Assembly: GCF_019429525.1 (NCBI RefSeq) | Contig: NZ_JAHXZL010000007.1 | Location: 124,001-188,000 of the forward strand | Origin: Sphingomonas folli | Lineage (GTDB): Bacteria > Pseudomonadota > Alphaproteobacteria > Sphingomonadales > Sphingomonadaceae | DNA: 64,000 nucleotides | Reading direction: 5' to 3' | Shown: positions 26,905 through 35,651 of the stretch, piece after piece | Numbering within the stretch: position 1 is the stretch's first letter | How the letters are laid out: the number at the start of each line of letters is the position of its first letter | Notes under the pieces: model-generated | What the model saw: only the letters and a program-made list of their open reading frames with translations | What the model was told of the DNA's origin: nothing | Databases searched by the model: none | Program-made: the position numbers and the translations under genes

Positions 26905-28203
26905 ATGACGCTCCGCTTCCCCGCCGCCGCGCTGCTCGCGCTGACGCTCGCCACCCCCGCCGCCGCGCGCGACGCGGTGTCGCCGGAGCGCCAGCGCGCC
27001 ACCGTGGAGAAGCTGGTGTCGTTCGGCACGCGCCACTCGCTCTCGTCGCCGACCGACCCGAGGCGCGGCATCGGCGCGGCGCGGACCTGGGTGGCGGGCG
27101 AGTTCGCCAGGCTGTCGCGCGACTGCGGCGGCTGCATCACCACCGAGCGCCTGTCGCGCCGCTTCACCGGGCCGCGCGCGCCCGACGGCGTGGTGATCGA
27201 GGACGTGCTCGGCGTCCAGCGCGGCACCGACCCGGACCGCTACGTCATCGTCGGCGCGCACATCGACAGCCGCGTCACCGACGTGATGAACGTCACCGGC
27301 GACGCACCCGGGGCCAACGACGACGCCAGCGGCGTGGCGCTGGTGCTCGAGGCGGCGCGACTGCTCCACCGCGAGCGTTTCCGCGCCAACATCGTCTACG
27401 TCGCGTTCTCGGGCGAGGAGCAGGGTTTGTGGGGCGCGACGCTCCTCGCCGAGACCGCGCGCGCGCGCGGCTGGCAGGTCGACGCGATGCTCAACAACGA
27501 CATCGTCGGCAACTCGCTGGGGCAGGGCGGTGTCGTCAACGACCGCTACGTCCGCGTGTTCTCTGAGGGGATCCGCGCCAGCGAGTCGCTCGCCGAGGCG
27601 ATCGAGCGGCGTGGGCTGGGCGGGGAGGACGATGGCCCCAGCCGCGCGTTGGCCAAGATGATCGGCGGCGTCGCGACGACACTGCCCGGCGGCTTCGGCG
27701 TGTTCGTCGACCGCCGGCCCGACCGTTTCGGCCGCGGCGGCGACCACGAGCCCTTCCTCAAACAGGGCTATCCCGCGGTGCGCTTCTCGGTCGCGGCGGA
27801 GAATTGGGATCGCCAGCACCAGGACGTGCGCACCGAGAACGGTCGCGTCTACGCCGACACGATCGAGGGGATGGACTTCGGCTATCTCGCCAAGGTGACC
27901 GCGATCAACGTCGCGACGATCGCGCGGCTCGCCGCCGCCCCCGCCGCGCCGGCGAGCGCGGCGATCTCGGGCGCGCTGTCCTACGACACCAAGGTGAGCT
28001 GGGCGCCGGTGGCGGGCGCGGCGCGCTACAAGGTCTACTGGCGCCGCGCCGACGCCGCGGCGTGGAGCGACTCGCGCGAGGCGACCGGGACCACGCTCGA
28101 CGTCGCCGGCGTGCCGGTGGACGATCATTTCTTCGGCGTGGCGGCGATCGGCGCGGACGGGGCGGAGAGCCTCGTCACCTTCGCCGGGCGCGAGAAGAAG
28201 TAG
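26905..28203 (+). CDS. M28 family zinc aminopeptidase, exported
   Basis: 432 residues with a signal peptide (FPAAALLALTLATPAAA). The co-catalytic zinc ligands of family M28 can all be found: GAHIDSR (His), GANDDASGVA (Asp), FSGEEQGLWGA (Glu pair), LNNDIVGNS (Asp) and GGDHEPFLKQGYPAVRF (His). After about residue 345 comes a beta-rich module (WAPVAGAARYKVYWRRADA) resembling a fibronectin type III domain. It probably removes N-terminal residues from peptides in the periplasm. Its stop lies 4 bases before the stop of the convergent msrC gene. Confidence 0.92.
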   Translation: MTLRFPAAALLALTLATPAAARDAVSPERQRATVEKLVSFGTRHSLSSPTDPRRGIGAARTWVAGEFARLSRDCGGCITTERLSRRFTGPRAPDGVVIEDVLGVQRGTDPDRYVIVGAHIDSRVTDVMNVTGDAPGANDDASGVALVLEAARLLHRERFRANIVYVAFSGEEQGLWGATLLAETARARGWQVDAMLNNDIVGNSLGQGGVVNDRYVRVFSEGIRASESLAEAIERRGLGGEDDGPSRALAKMIGGVATTLPGGFGVFVDRRPDRFGRGGDHEPFLKQGYPAVRFSVAAENWDRQHQDVRTENGRVYADTIEGMDFGYLAKVTAINVATIARLAAAPAAPASAAISGALSYDTKVSWAPVAGAARYKVYWRRADAAAWSDSREATGTTLDVAGVPVDDHFFGVAAIGADGAESLVTFAGREKK

Positions 28204-28207
28204 CGCC

Positions 28208-28693
28208 TCAGCCCGCCAGGCGCGGCGCGAGCAACGCCATCAGCCGCTCGCAGCCGCGCGCGTCCTCCGCGTCGAAGCGCGCGGGGACCGGGCTGTCGAG
28301 GTCGAGCACGCCGATCAGCCGGCCCTCGTGGACGATCGGCACGACCAGCTCCGACCGACTCGCCGCGTCGCAGGCGATATGGCCGGGGAAGGCGTGAACG
28401 TCCTCGACCAGCTGGATGCGCCGCTCGGCCGCGGCGGTGCCGCACACGCCGCGACCCAGTGCGATGCGGATACAGGCCGCTTTGCCCTGGAAGGGGCCGA
28501 GCACCAGCTCGTCGCCGATCAGCCGGTAGAAGCCCGCCCAGTTGAGCTCGGGCAGATACTGCCACAGCAGCGCCGCGGCATTGGCCATGTTGGCGATCGG
28601 GTCGGGCTCGTCGCCGGTCAGCGCGTCCAGCGCGGCGAACAGATCGTCGTAAAGGTTGGGCTTCGACTCGGCGGCGACGGCGAACTCGTACAT
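28208..28693 (-). CDS. msrC: Free methionine-(R)-sulfoxide reductase, GAF domain
   Basis: Cytoplasmic GAF-domain enzyme of 161 residues that reduces free methionine-R-sulfoxide. The three active Cys residues of the family are at 74, 84 and 108 (AACIRIALGRGVCGTA; HIACDAASRSELVVP), keeping the 10- and 24-residue spacing of the E. coli enzyme. The conserved NWAGFYRL and GVLDLDSP are also present. It converges with the M28 peptidase gene with only 4 bases between stops. Confidence 0.93.
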   Translation of the reverse strand: MYEFAVAAESKPNLYDDLFAALDALTGDEPDPIANMANAAALLWQYLPELNWAGFYRLIGDELVLGPFQGKAACIRIALGRGVCGTAAAERRIQLVEDVHAFPGHIACDAASRSELVVPIVHEGRLIGVLDLDSPVPARFDAEDARGCERLMALLAPRLAG

Positions 28694-28797
28694 GCCGCCG
28701 ACCTAGGGGCTCTCACACCGGCCCGCAATCGGGCGGCGCGGTGCGGGAGCGGCCACGGGCGCGGGTGGCAATGCGCCGCCTGTCTCTCGTCACTCAA

Positions 28798-28888
28798 CTG
28801 GGTTCCAGCGAACCCGGGAACCCAGCGCCGAGCAGAGCGACGTGCCGCGGCATCTGCGGCCCTGGGCTCCCGCGTGCGCGGGAGAACG
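28798..28888. repeat. Intergenic repeat family B, copy 1
   Basis: Two hairpins in inverted relation: GGTTCCAGCGAACCCGGGAA at the left, and CTGGGCTCCCGCGTGCGCGG, continuing as GAGAAC, at the right, with about 40 bases between. The same pattern recurs at 36717-36787, 45378-45455 and 48095-48173. The surrounding 28694-28990 stretch holds no other recognised feature. Confidence 0.65.
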
Positions 28889-28990
28889 AAGGGGCAGGAG
28901 CGCCGTCGCGCGGTGCAGCGGAGGCGAGAGCCGCCGCGTCACGACGGATCGACGTACCCGTCTAGACCGCCGCGCGACCGGTACGGGGTC

Positions 28991-29125
28991 TCAGCCCCGC
29001 ACCGTCCAATGCACCACCACCCGGCTATAGCCCGCCTCGCACAGCGGCCATGATGCGATCTCGCTCAGCCGAAGCGTGATCGCGGGTTGGGAAGCGCCCC
29101 CGCGCCAGCAACGCAGCGCCGTCAC
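28991..29125 (-). CDS. Possible 44-residue protein coupled to the upstream gene
   Basis: A GTG at 29123-29125 overlaps the stop of the preceding gene (GTGA) and opens a 44-codon frame: TALRCWRGGASQPAITLRL, then a SEIASWPLCEAGYSRVVVHW segment and TVRG. The overlap is the kind that couples translation, and the sequence is less Arg/Ala-biased than the shadows nearby. No family is recognised, and chance cannot be excluded at this length. Confidence 0.3.
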   Translation of the reverse strand: MTALRCWRGGASQPAITLRLSEIASWPLCEAGYSRVVVHWTVRG

Positions 29126-29427
29126 TGATTGCCGCCCGCGCGCGCCGGGGCGAGCCCCTGCTGGTCGAGGAACTGGTTCAGCCCGGCCGCCAGCGCCTGC
29201 GCGCCCGCGACCGTCAGCGCGATCCGGCCCGCGACCACGCGCTCCACCACCGGCGTCTCGCCCGAGTGATCGCAGCGTGCCGCTTCCAAGGTGAGTACCA
29301 CGGTGCCGCCCAGGCTGGTGAAACCCGCGCAGCCGGTCGCGAACAGCTCGGCGGCGAAGGGATTGTCGACCAGCGGCGGGGTCGCCTGGCGCGGCAGCGG
29401 CGCGCGGCTGCGGGACGAGATGTACAT
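29122..29427 (-). CDS. Hypothetical protein, DUF3467-like
   Basis: 101 residues starting MYISSRSRAPLPRQ. The core (NPFAAELFATGCAGFTSLGG, TVVLTLEA) leads to VVERVVAGRIALTVAGAQAL and AAGLNQFLDQQG. The last part resembles the pattern of DUF3467 proteins (a strand ending in a Val-Xaa-Arg-Ile segment followed by an Ala/Leu helix). No signal peptide or membrane segment is present. An in-frame ATG 19 codons upstream gives a less likely N-terminus. It is divergent from arfB. Function unknown. Confidence 0.6.
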   Translation of the reverse strand: MYISSRSRAPLPRQATPPLVDNPFAAELFATGCAGFTSLGGTVVLTLEAARCDHSGETPVVERVVAGRIALTVAGAQALAAGLNQFLDQQGLAPARAGGNQ

Positions 29428-29664
29428 GCCAACTTCCTCGTGACGCCGGCAGGGGGACAGCCGGCGCGGGCCGAGTGCGCCCATCGCATCTCGCTCGCGT
29501 GTCGCTACGTTGCATCCGTTCGGCCGTCATGTTGCGGCGCGACGCTCGGCCGGTCCTATACCCCGCCATGATCCCGGATCGCCGCTCGGCGACATCGCGC
29601 GAGCGTTCGGGATCAGCGCTCCCGGGAGTCATCGCGCTGGGCGCCTTCGCCGTTATATACCGGC

Positions 29665-30087
29665 ATGGCCCGCATCCCCGTCACCCGCTCCCTCTCCCTC
29701 GACGACGAGCTGATCGACTATACCGCGACCCGCTCCGGCGGCGCCGGCGGGCAGCACGTCAACACCACCGACTCGGCGGTGATCCTGCGCTTCGATGTCG
29801 CCGCGAGCGACCTCCCGGAGCGGGTGAAGGAGCGTCTCGTCGCCTTGGCGGGATCGCGGATGACGGCGGCGGGCGTGCTGGTGCTGCGGAGCGAGGGGTC
29901 GCGCTCGCAGCACGTCAACCGGCAGGAGGCGCTGGAGCGCCTCATCGCGCTGGTCCAGGAGGCGACCGTGGTCCAGGCCAAGCGCCGCCCGACGCGACCG
30001 ACCCGCGCGTCGCAGACCCGACGCGTGGACGCCAAGAAGGGCCGCGCTGGGGTGAAGGCAGGGCGGAAGAAGCCGTCGTTCGACTGA
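29665..30087 (+). CDS. arfB: Alternative ribosome-rescue factor ArfB (peptidyl-tRNA hydrolase)
   Basis: 140-residue protein that rescues stalled ribosomes by hydrolysing peptidyl-tRNA. The catalytic GGQ is at residues 28-30 (ATRSGGAGGQHVNTTDSAV), and the Arg/Lys-rich tail (QAKRRPTRPTRASQTRRVDA) is the part that enters the empty mRNA channel. The length and the absence of a codon-recognition domain separate it from release factors RF1 and RF2. Monocistronic, followed by a convergent pseudouridine synthase gene. Confidence 0.94.
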   Translation: MARIPVTRSLSLDDELIDYTATRSGGAGGQHVNTTDSAVILRFDVAASDLPERVKERLVALAGSRMTAAGVLVLRSEGSRSQHVNRQEALERLIALVQEATVVQAKRRPTRPTRASQTRRVDAKKGRAGVKAGRKKPSFD

Positions 30088-30174
30088 TCCGCTCAGGCAG
30101 AAGGCGCGGCCACCTCGTCGGCGTTCCGCCCGCCCGCGTGTGACGGCCACGCTCCCGATCGCGTCGAGGGCAGC

Positions 30175-30828
30175 TCAGCCGCCGGCGAAGCCGAGCGCGG
30201 CGAAGCGCTCGGGCCAGGGCGCCGCGGCGGCGACGTCTTCCTTGCCCGGGCGCGGCAGCGCGATCGCGGCGGCGTGGAGCATCATCCCGGCGGGGTCGGC
30301 GCGGCCGTAGACCGGGTCGCCGACGATCGCGACACCCAGCCCCTCGCGCGCGTGGACCCGCAGCTGGTGCGTCCGGCCGGTATGCGGGGTGAAGGCGACG
30401 AGCGCGCGGCCGTCGCGCGCGTCGAGCAGCTCCCAGTCGGTCCGCGCCGCCTTGCCGCGCGGGTCGACCGCGATGCGCCAGCCGCGCTCGGCGCTGGAGA
30501 CCTTGCGCAGCGCCAGCTCCACCGTGCCGCGCTCACCCGCGGGCACCCCGTCGAGCACCGCGAGATAGCGCTTGCGTACCTGGCCGGCCTCGAACGCCTG
30601 CTGGAAGCGCGCCTGCGCCTTGGGGTTGCGTGCCAGCAGCAGGCAGCCGCTGGTGTCGCGGTCGAGCCGGTGAACCGCGACTGGCCAGCGGTGGAAGCCG
30701 AAGGTGAGCGAGGCGAGATGGTTCTCGAGGCTCAGCCCGCCGTCGCGCGGCGGATCGACCGGCAGCCCGGCGGGCTTGTCGATCACCAACGCCTCGCCGT
30801 CGAGGAACAGGACCCGGTCGCCTAACAT
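30175..30828 (-). CDS. RluA family pseudouridine synthase
   Basis: 217 residues (an in-frame ATG six codons upstream is possible). The catalytic motif AVHRLDRDTSGCLLLA carries the Asp at residue 56. LVIDKPAGLPVDPP opens the domain, and TPHTGRTHQLRVHAREGLGVAIVGDPVYG is the conserved distal block. There is no S4 RNA-binding domain, so it resembles RluA/TruC-type single-domain enzymes. Which tRNA or rRNA uridine it modifies cannot be stated. Divergent from the VanY-like gene, 46 bases away. Confidence 0.92.
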   Translation of the reverse strand: MLGDRVLFLDGEALVIDKPAGLPVDPPRDGGLSLENHLASLTFGFHRWPVAVHRLDRDTSGCLLLARNPKAQARFQQAFEAGQVRKRYLAVLDGVPAGERGTVELALRKVSSAERGWRIAVDPRGKAARTDWELLDARDGRALVAFTPHTGRTHQLRVHAREGLGVAIVGDPVYGRADPAGMMLHAAAIALPRPGKEDVAAAAPWPERFAALGFAGG

Positions 30829-30874
30829 GCGGCCCGCCCTTGCCATCGCCGCGGCGCCATGGCCAGAGGGCGCG

Positions 30875-31636
30875 ATGCGCCGCGCCTCCCTCTTCCTCGC
30901 CGTCCCACTGCTCGCGCTCGCCGTGTCGGCTCAGGCGCAGCTCTGCGACAACAGCAACGTGCGCGTGGGCGCGGACGGGCGCGCCTTCGGCCATCTCCCC
31001 TACGGGGACGCGCCGCCGGCCGAGCTGGTCGCGGTGCCGGACGGGCTCGCGCTGGGACCGTGCGTGCTGCGCCGCGAGGTCGTCCCCGATCTCGCGCGGC
31101 TGATCGCGGCCTCGGGCGGACAAGTGCGCGCGCTGTCGTGCCACCGCTCGATCGGCTACCAGCAGGCGGTGTTCTGTCGCGAGGGGCAGACCGCGGCGGG
31201 CGAGCGCGCGCTGTCGGTCGCGCCGCCGGGGCACAGCGAGCATGCCACCGGCTATGCGCTCGACTTCGCCTTCCGCCCGCGCGTCAACGACTGCCCCGAC
31301 GCCGAGGCGTGCGGCGCGGCGACCCCGGCGTTCCGCTGGCTGGTGGCGAACGCGGCGCGCTACGGCTTCGAGATGTCGTTCCCCGCGGGCAACCGCCAGC
31401 GCGTGAAATGGGAGCCGTGGCACTGGCGCTGGGTTGGCGCCAGCGCGACCGTCCCGGGGGCGGCCCGCGCGCGCGCGCTGTTCGCACGCGCGCGCGCGGC
31501 CTTCCCGGCCGAGCCGGCGGTGGCGCGCGACCCGGTCGTGATCGCGGCCGTGGCCGCGCCGCCGGTCTATCTCGGCGCCTACGCGCCGCCCGAGTGCCGC
31601 AGGGGCAAGTGCCGCCTGCCGAAGGCGCGGCGGTGA
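30875..31636 (+). CDS. VanY-like D-alanyl-D-alanine carboxypeptidase (M15 family), exported
   Basis: 253 residues with a signal peptide (MRRASLFLAVPLLALAVSAQA). The M15B zinc site is visible: SEHATGYALDF (His about 123, Asp about 130) and KWEPWHWRW (Glu about 180, His about 183). LSCHRSIGYQQAVFC precedes it, as in VanY. It should trim the terminal D-Ala of peptidoglycan stem peptides in the periplasm. The Cys-rich C-terminus (YAPPECRRGKCRLPKARR) is basic and extends past the catalytic domain. The ATG at 30875 starts the signal peptide. Confidence 0.88.
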   Translation: MRRASLFLAVPLLALAVSAQAQLCDNSNVRVGADGRAFGHLPYGDAPPAELVAVPDGLALGPCVLRREVVPDLARLIAASGGQVRALSCHRSIGYQQAVFCREGQTAAGERALSVAPPGHSEHATGYALDFAFRPRVNDCPDAEACGAATPAFRWLVANAARYGFEMSFPAGNRQRVKWEPWHWRWVGASATVPGAARARALFARARAAFPAEPAVARDPVVIAAVAAPPVYLGAYAPPECRRGKCRLPKARR

Positions 31637-31643
31637 CGCGCTG

Positions 31644-31666
31644 ATCCTCCCCGCGAGGGGAGGACC
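31644..31666. repeat. Short hairpin repeat, partial family C
   Basis: ATCCTCCCCGCGAGGGGAGG is a perfect 8-bp stem just after the VanY-like gene stop, resembling the ends of the family C elements. It could act as a transcript-end hairpin. The rest of the gap to ctpA holds no recognised feature. Confidence 0.5.
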
Positions 31667-31782
31667 AATCGTCGCGCGCGGCCTCGCGCGCTCAGCCGCG
31701 GTTCAGCCGCGCGGGCGCTAGGATCGGTCGTGCAATTCCGCTACATCGCGGGATCGCTCTCACCGGGGTCTCGACCGTTCGC

Positions 31783-33144
31783 ATGAAGTCCAAGCTGCTC
31801 CAGGCCGCCGCGCTGGTCACCACGATCGCGATGGTGCCCGTCGCCACCGGCGCGATGGCCGCCGCCGATACCAGCGCCTATCGCGAGATGGACAAGTTCC
31901 TCGACGTCTACAATCGCGTGAAGGCCGATTACGTCGACAAGGTCACCGACGAGCAGCTGATCAAGGGCGCGATCGACGGCATGCTCGCCGCGCTCGACCC
32001 GCATTCCAGCTACGTCGACGCCTCCGACTTCGACAATCTCCGCATCCAGACCGAGGGCAATTACGGCGGCCTGGGCCTCACCGTCTCGATGGAGGACGGC
32101 GCGGTGAAGGTCGTCTCGCCGCAGGAGGATACGCCGGCCGGGCGCGCCGGGATCAAGTCGGGCGACTTCATCACGCATATCGACGGCAAGCTGATCTACG
32201 GCGGCACGCTCGACGAGGCGACCGCGCAGATGCGCGGCAAGCCCGGCACCAAGATCTCGCTCACGCTCGTGCGCCCCGGCCGCGACAAGCCGATCGACGT
32301 CACGCTGGTGCGCGAGGTGATCGTCCAGCGCCCGGTCAAATGGGAGGTGAAGGGCGACGTCGGTTACATCAACATCAACACTTTCTCGGAGGCGACCGGC
32401 GCCGACACGCGCGCCGCGGTGATGGCGATCGACAAGTCGCTCGGCCACAAGCCGCTGGGCTATGTCGTCGACCTGCGCGAGAACGGCGGCGGGCTGCTGA
32501 CCCAGGCGATCGAGGTCTCCGACGCGTTCCTCGAGCGCGGCGAGATCGTCAGCCAGCGCGGCCGCGAGAAGGACGACATCGAGCGCTATTTCGCCAAGCC
32601 CGGCGACGTCGCGCACGGCCTGCCGATCATCGTGCTGACCGACTCCGGCACCGCCTCGGCGAGCGAGATCGTCGCTGGCGCGCTGCAGGACCATCACCGC
32701 GCGCTCGTCATGGGCGAGCGCAGCTTCGGCAAGGGCTCGGTGCAGACGCTGCTCCAGCTCGGGCCGCGCACCGCGCTGCGGCTCACCACCGCGCGCTACT
32801 TCACGCCGTCGGGGCGCAGCGTGCAGGAGGGCGGGATCGAACCCGACATCCGCGTGCCGCAGCTCTCCGACCCCGATTACAAGTCACGGCCGGTCTTCCG
32901 CGAGGCCGACCTGCGCCGCCACCTGATCAACGAGATCAAGTCGCCCGACAATGCGGTGCTCGAGGAGGATACCAAGGACGATCCGCGCTTCGCCGCCACG
33001 CCCGAGGCGCTCAAGAAGCAGGGCGTCGAGGACTTCCAACTGTGGTACGCGCTCAAGACGATCGCGCGGCTGGGCGGGCCGCAGCAGGTCGCCGCGGTGA
33101 CCCAGTCGATGGCGAGCACTCCGCCGACGGCCAATAAGAAATGA
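31783..33144 (+). CDS. ctpA: C-terminal processing protease, S41 family
   Basis: Periplasmic serine protease of 453 residues with a signal peptide (LQAAALVTTIAMVPVATGAMA). A PDZ domain (GGLGLTVSMEDGAVKVVSP, then GIKSGDFITHIDG) precedes the catalytic core. The Ser/Lys dyad lies in DSGTASASEIVAGAL (Ser about 292) and RSFGKGSVQTLL (Lys about 317). Such proteases trim or degrade periplasmic and cell-wall-associated proteins. It overlaps dsbB by 4 bases (ATGA), so ctpA-dsbB-coq7 form one operon. Confidence 0.95.
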   Translation: MKSKLLQAAALVTTIAMVPVATGAMAAADTSAYREMDKFLDVYNRVKADYVDKVTDEQLIKGAIDGMLAALDPHSSYVDASDFDNLRIQTEGNYGGLGLTVSMEDGAVKVVSPQEDTPAGRAGIKSGDFITHIDGKLIYGGTLDEATAQMRGKPGTKISLTLVRPGRDKPIDVTLVREVIVQRPVKWEVKGDVGYININTFSEATGADTRAAVMAIDKSLGHKPLGYVVDLRENGGGLLTQAIEVSDAFLERGEIVSQRGREKDDIERYFAKPGDVAHGLPIIVLTDSGTASASEIVAGALQDHHRALVMGERSFGKGSVQTLLQLGPRTALRLTTARYFTPSGRSVQEGGIEPDIRVPQLSDPDYKSRPVFREADLRRHLINEIKSPDNAVLEEDTKDDPRFAATPEALKKQGVEDFQLWYALKTIARLGGPQQVAAVTQSMASTPPTANKK

Positions 33145-33665
33145 CCGGCGGCGGTGCGCTCGATCGGCCGTTCGCCGCGCGCGAGACGAGGGGGCTGCGC
33201 CACGCGCGGCTGCTCGCCCTGCTGGTACCCGCGGCGCTGCTCGCGGGGGCCTGGGCGTTCCAGCTGATCGGCGGTCTGTACCCGTGCGAGATGTGCCACT
33301 GGCAACGCTGGCCCCATTATGGCGCGGCGGCGATGGCGGCGCTGGCCTTCGTGGTCCGTGCGCCGCGTGTCCAGGCGACGTTGGTGGCCGGCGCCGCCGC
33401 GCTCATCGTCGTCTCGGGCGCGATCGGCGTCTTCCACGCCGGGGTGGAATATCACTGGTGGCAGGGCATGACCGCCTGCACCCAGACGACCAGCACGCTC
33501 GGCCTCTCCACCGACCAGGCGCTCAAGGACCTGCTCGCCGCGCCGATCGTTCGGTGCGACGCGGCGCAATGGTCGCTGTTCGGCGTGTCGCTGGCGGGAT
33601 GGAACGCACTGCTCTCGTTCGTCGGCGCCGCGCTGATCGTATCGCAGCTGTGGAGGCGCGCATGA
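33141..33665 (+). CDS. dsbB: Disulfide bond formation protein B
   Basis: Four-helix inner-membrane protein of 174 residues that reoxidises DsbA and passes electrons to quinone. The first redox pair is in GGLYPCEMCHWQRWPHY (Cys about 49 and 52), a very typical DsbB sequence. The second periplasmic pair is in MTACTQTT (Cys about 113) and PIVRCDAAQW (about 139). It is embedded by ATGA overlaps between ctpA and coq7. Its link to quinone chemistry fits the neighbouring ubiquinone gene. Confidence 0.93.
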   Translation: MTGGGALDRPFAARETRGLRHARLLALLVPAALLAGAWAFQLIGGLYPCEMCHWQRWPHYGAAAMAALAFVVRAPRVQATLVAGAAALIVVSGAIGVFHAGVEYHWWQGMTACTQTTSTLGLSTDQALKDLLAAPIVRCDAAQWSLFGVSLAGWNALLSFVGAALIVSQLWRRA

Positions 33666-34195
33666 CCTGGAAACCCGGCGACACACCCGCCGCGAGCGAG
33701 TCGATGATCCGCGTCGATCAGGCGGGCGAGTTCGGCGCGATCCGGATCTACGCGGGGCAGCTCGCGATCATGGGCCAGCGCTCGCCGATGGCGCGCAAGA
33801 TCTCGGCGATGGCGCTGCAGGAGGAGAAGCACCGCGCCTTCTTCGACCGCATGATCGTCGAGCGCGGCGTGCGGCCCACGCTGTTCCAGCCGTTCTGGGA
33901 CGTCGCCGGCTTCGCGCTGGGGGCGGTGACCGCGGCGATCGGGCCCGAGGCGGCGATGGCCTGCACCGCCGCGGTCGAGACCGAGATCGACAAACATTAT
34001 GAGGAGCAGCTCGTCGCGCTCGGCGACAGCGACCCCGAGCTGTCCGAGGCGATCCGCGAGTTCCAGGCCGAGGAGCTGGAGCATCGCGACACCGCGCTGG
34101 CGAACGGTGCCGAGAACGCGCCGGCCTATCCGCTGATGTCGGCGGTGATCCGGCTCGGCTGCCGGGTGGCGATCGCGACGGCCAAGAGGATCTGA
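33662..34195 (+). CDS. coq7: Demethoxyubiquinone hydroxylase (COQ7 family)
   Basis: Diiron monooxygenase of 177 residues catalysing the last hydroxylation in ubiquinone synthesis. The diiron ligands are seen in MIRVDQAGEFGAIRIY (Glu), LQEEKHRAFFD (Glu-x-x-His), TAAVETEIDKHYEEQL (Glu) and FQAEELEHRDTAL (Glu-x-x-His). The ATG at 33662 overlaps the dsbB stop; the longer frame upstream is a dsbB shadow. Length and motif order are standard for bacterial COQ7. Confidence 0.95.
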   Translation: MTWKPGDTPAASESMIRVDQAGEFGAIRIYAGQLAIMGQRSPMARKISAMALQEEKHRAFFDRMIVERGVRPTLFQPFWDVAGFALGAVTAAIGPEAAMACTAAVETEIDKHYEEQLVALGDSDPELSEAIREFQAEELEHRDTALANGAENAPAYPLMSAVIRLGCRVAIATAKRI

Positions 34196-34205
34196 GAGGA
34201 AGGTG

Positions 34206-34658
34206 ATGGTAGGACGGGTCTTCGCCGCGGCGCTGCTGCTGATCGCTCCGGCCGCCGTAGTGGCGCAGAGCGGGCCGCCGTCGCCCGACGCGCCGCGCGC
34301 GCCGCGCACCACCGCGGCCGGGGGCGTGTCGCGCAACGCGCCCGTCAACGGCGTGCTGGTGCTCTACGGCAACGAGCGCTGCCCGACCAACGCCGACGGG
34401 GCCGAGGTGGTGGTCTGCACGCGCCGGCCCGCCGAGGAACAGTTCCGCATCCCGAAGGAGCTGCGCGAGTTCGAGGTGACGCCCGAGAACCAGGCATGGG
34501 CGGCGAAGGAGGCGGCCAATCAGGGCGTCGGCGCGGTCGGCGTCGGCAGCTGCTCCACGGTGGGCGCGGCGAGCGCCACCGGGTGTGTCGTGCAGAACGC
34601 GACGCGCTGGAAGCGCGAGCGCAAGGCCGCCGCCAAGGTGGAGCAGGACCAGCCGTGA
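34206..34658 (+). CDS. Exported hypothetical protein
   Basis: 150 residues with a signal peptide (MVGRVFAAALLLIAPAAVVAQ). The mature part has four Cys residues (NERCPTNADGAEVVVCTRR and VGSCSTVGAASATGCVVQN), which would suit two disulfides, and a conserved-looking PAEEQFRIPKELREFEV segment. It starts 10 bases after coq7, so it is probably the last gene of the ctpA-dsbB-coq7 operon, where DsbB could support its folding. The family is not recognised. Confidence 0.7.
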   Translation: MVGRVFAAALLLIAPAAVVAQSGPPSPDAPRAPRTTAAGGVSRNAPVNGVLVLYGNERCPTNADGAEVVVCTRRPAEEQFRIPKELREFEVTPENQAWAAKEAANQGVGAVGVGSCSTVGAASATGCVVQNATRWKRERKAAAKVEQDQP

Positions 34659-34701
34659 GGGTCGCGGGAGGCGCGATGAACGCGCCTCCCGGCCCCGGGG
34701 C

Positions 34702-35562
34702 TCAGACCAGCTGGGCGGGGCGCACGCGCGCGGTGCGGCGGCGCATCGTGTAGCCGACCGCGCCGAAGCCCAGGATCATCATCGCCCAGGTCGCCGGCTC
34801 GGGGACGGGCGCGACCGCGATGCCGAAGAGCTGGCGCGGCGTGTTGCCGAGCGACGACAGCGCGCCGGTGGCGAGATCGACGCCATAGAGCGAGCGGCCG
34901 TTGTACGCGAACGCCTCGCTGCCCGCGATGTCGAAGCTGGTGCGCGAGCCCAGGTCGCGGCCGAGCGCGCCGACCGTGGTGAGCACGCCGCCGTTGTTGT
35001 TCTGCTTGGCGAGCACGTCGAGGTCGGTGTCGATCACGTAGAGCTGGGTCGAGGTGCCCGGCGCGCCGAAGCTCGAGCTGGTGTACGCGGCGGCGCTCAC
35101 CCCCGGGTCGCGACCCGCGTTCGCGTCTCCCGCGGCATAACCGAGCGCGGCGGTGGTCGGCGCGCCGGTCAGCGCGCCGTCGTTCGGGTTGTAGACGTAA
35201 TTGTTGTTGGTGTTGCTGACGATGCGGACGCGATCGATCGTCGGGTTGAAGTCGAAGCCGAACACGCTGCCCTCGATCCCCAGCACCGCGCTGGCGGCGG
35301 TGGCCACGCCGGTCGCGGTGTTGATCGTGTAGACGATACGGTCGGTGCCCAGCCCGTAGAGCGTGCCGTTGAGCGGGCGGAAGTCGAGCGCCTCGATGCT
35401 GCTGTTCGTCCCGGTGATCTTCACCGACGAGGTGAACGTGCCCGGCATCGCGCTGCTGAACGTCACCAGCCGGTTGGTCTCGTCCACGCCGAAGATCGTG
35501 GCCGCCGACGCGCTGGCGGGGGCCAGCATCGCCGCGCAGGCCAGAAGAACTGTCTGTCTCAT
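34702..35562 (-). CDS. DUF4394 domain PEP-CTERM (PEPxxWA) protein
   Basis: Exported protein of 286 residues. After the signal peptide (RQTVLLACAAMLAPASASA) comes a repetitive beta-structured domain of the DUF4394 type (IFGVDETNRLVTFSS, EALDFRPLNGTLYGLGTD, VFGFDFNPTIDRVRIVS, NNNYVYNPNDGAL), in which 'F/L-D-F-R/N-P' units recur like propeller blades. It ends with a perfect PEPxxWA sorting signal (VPEPATWAMMILGFG, then RRRTARVRP). Surface or extracellular. The ATG at 35562 gives the signal peptide; 24 codons upstream are open but not conserved-looking. Confidence 0.88.
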   Translation of the reverse strand: MRQTVLLACAAMLAPASASAATIFGVDETNRLVTFSSAMPGTFTSSVKITGTNSSIEALDFRPLNGTLYGLGTDRIVYTINTATGVATAASAVLGIEGSVFGFDFNPTIDRVRIVSNTNNNYVYNPNDGALTGAPTTAALGYAAGDANAGRDPGVSAAAYTSSSFGAPGTSTQLYVIDTDLDVLAKQNNNGGVLTTVGALGRDLGSRTSFDIAGSEAFAYNGRSLYGVDLATGALSSLGNTPRQLFGIAVAPVPEPATWAMMILGFGAVGYTMRRRTARVRPAQLV

Positions 35563-35632
35563 CACCGCAACTCCCTCTGTTGTCGTCGGACGAAGCAGAG
35601 ATCGCGGCCTGTCCCGGACCTCGCTCGCCCGC

Positions 35633-35651
35633 AACCAGACAGCTTCTGGTT
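35633..35651. promoter_or_regulatory. Short perfect palindrome upstream of the DUF4394 gene
   Basis: AACCAGA, a 5-base loop, and TCTGGTT form a perfect 7-bp inverted repeat 70 to 90 bases upstream of the gene start, in a locally AT-richer stretch (35563-35777). It may be an operator or a leader hairpin. No consensus promoter was firmly placed. Confidence 0.3.
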
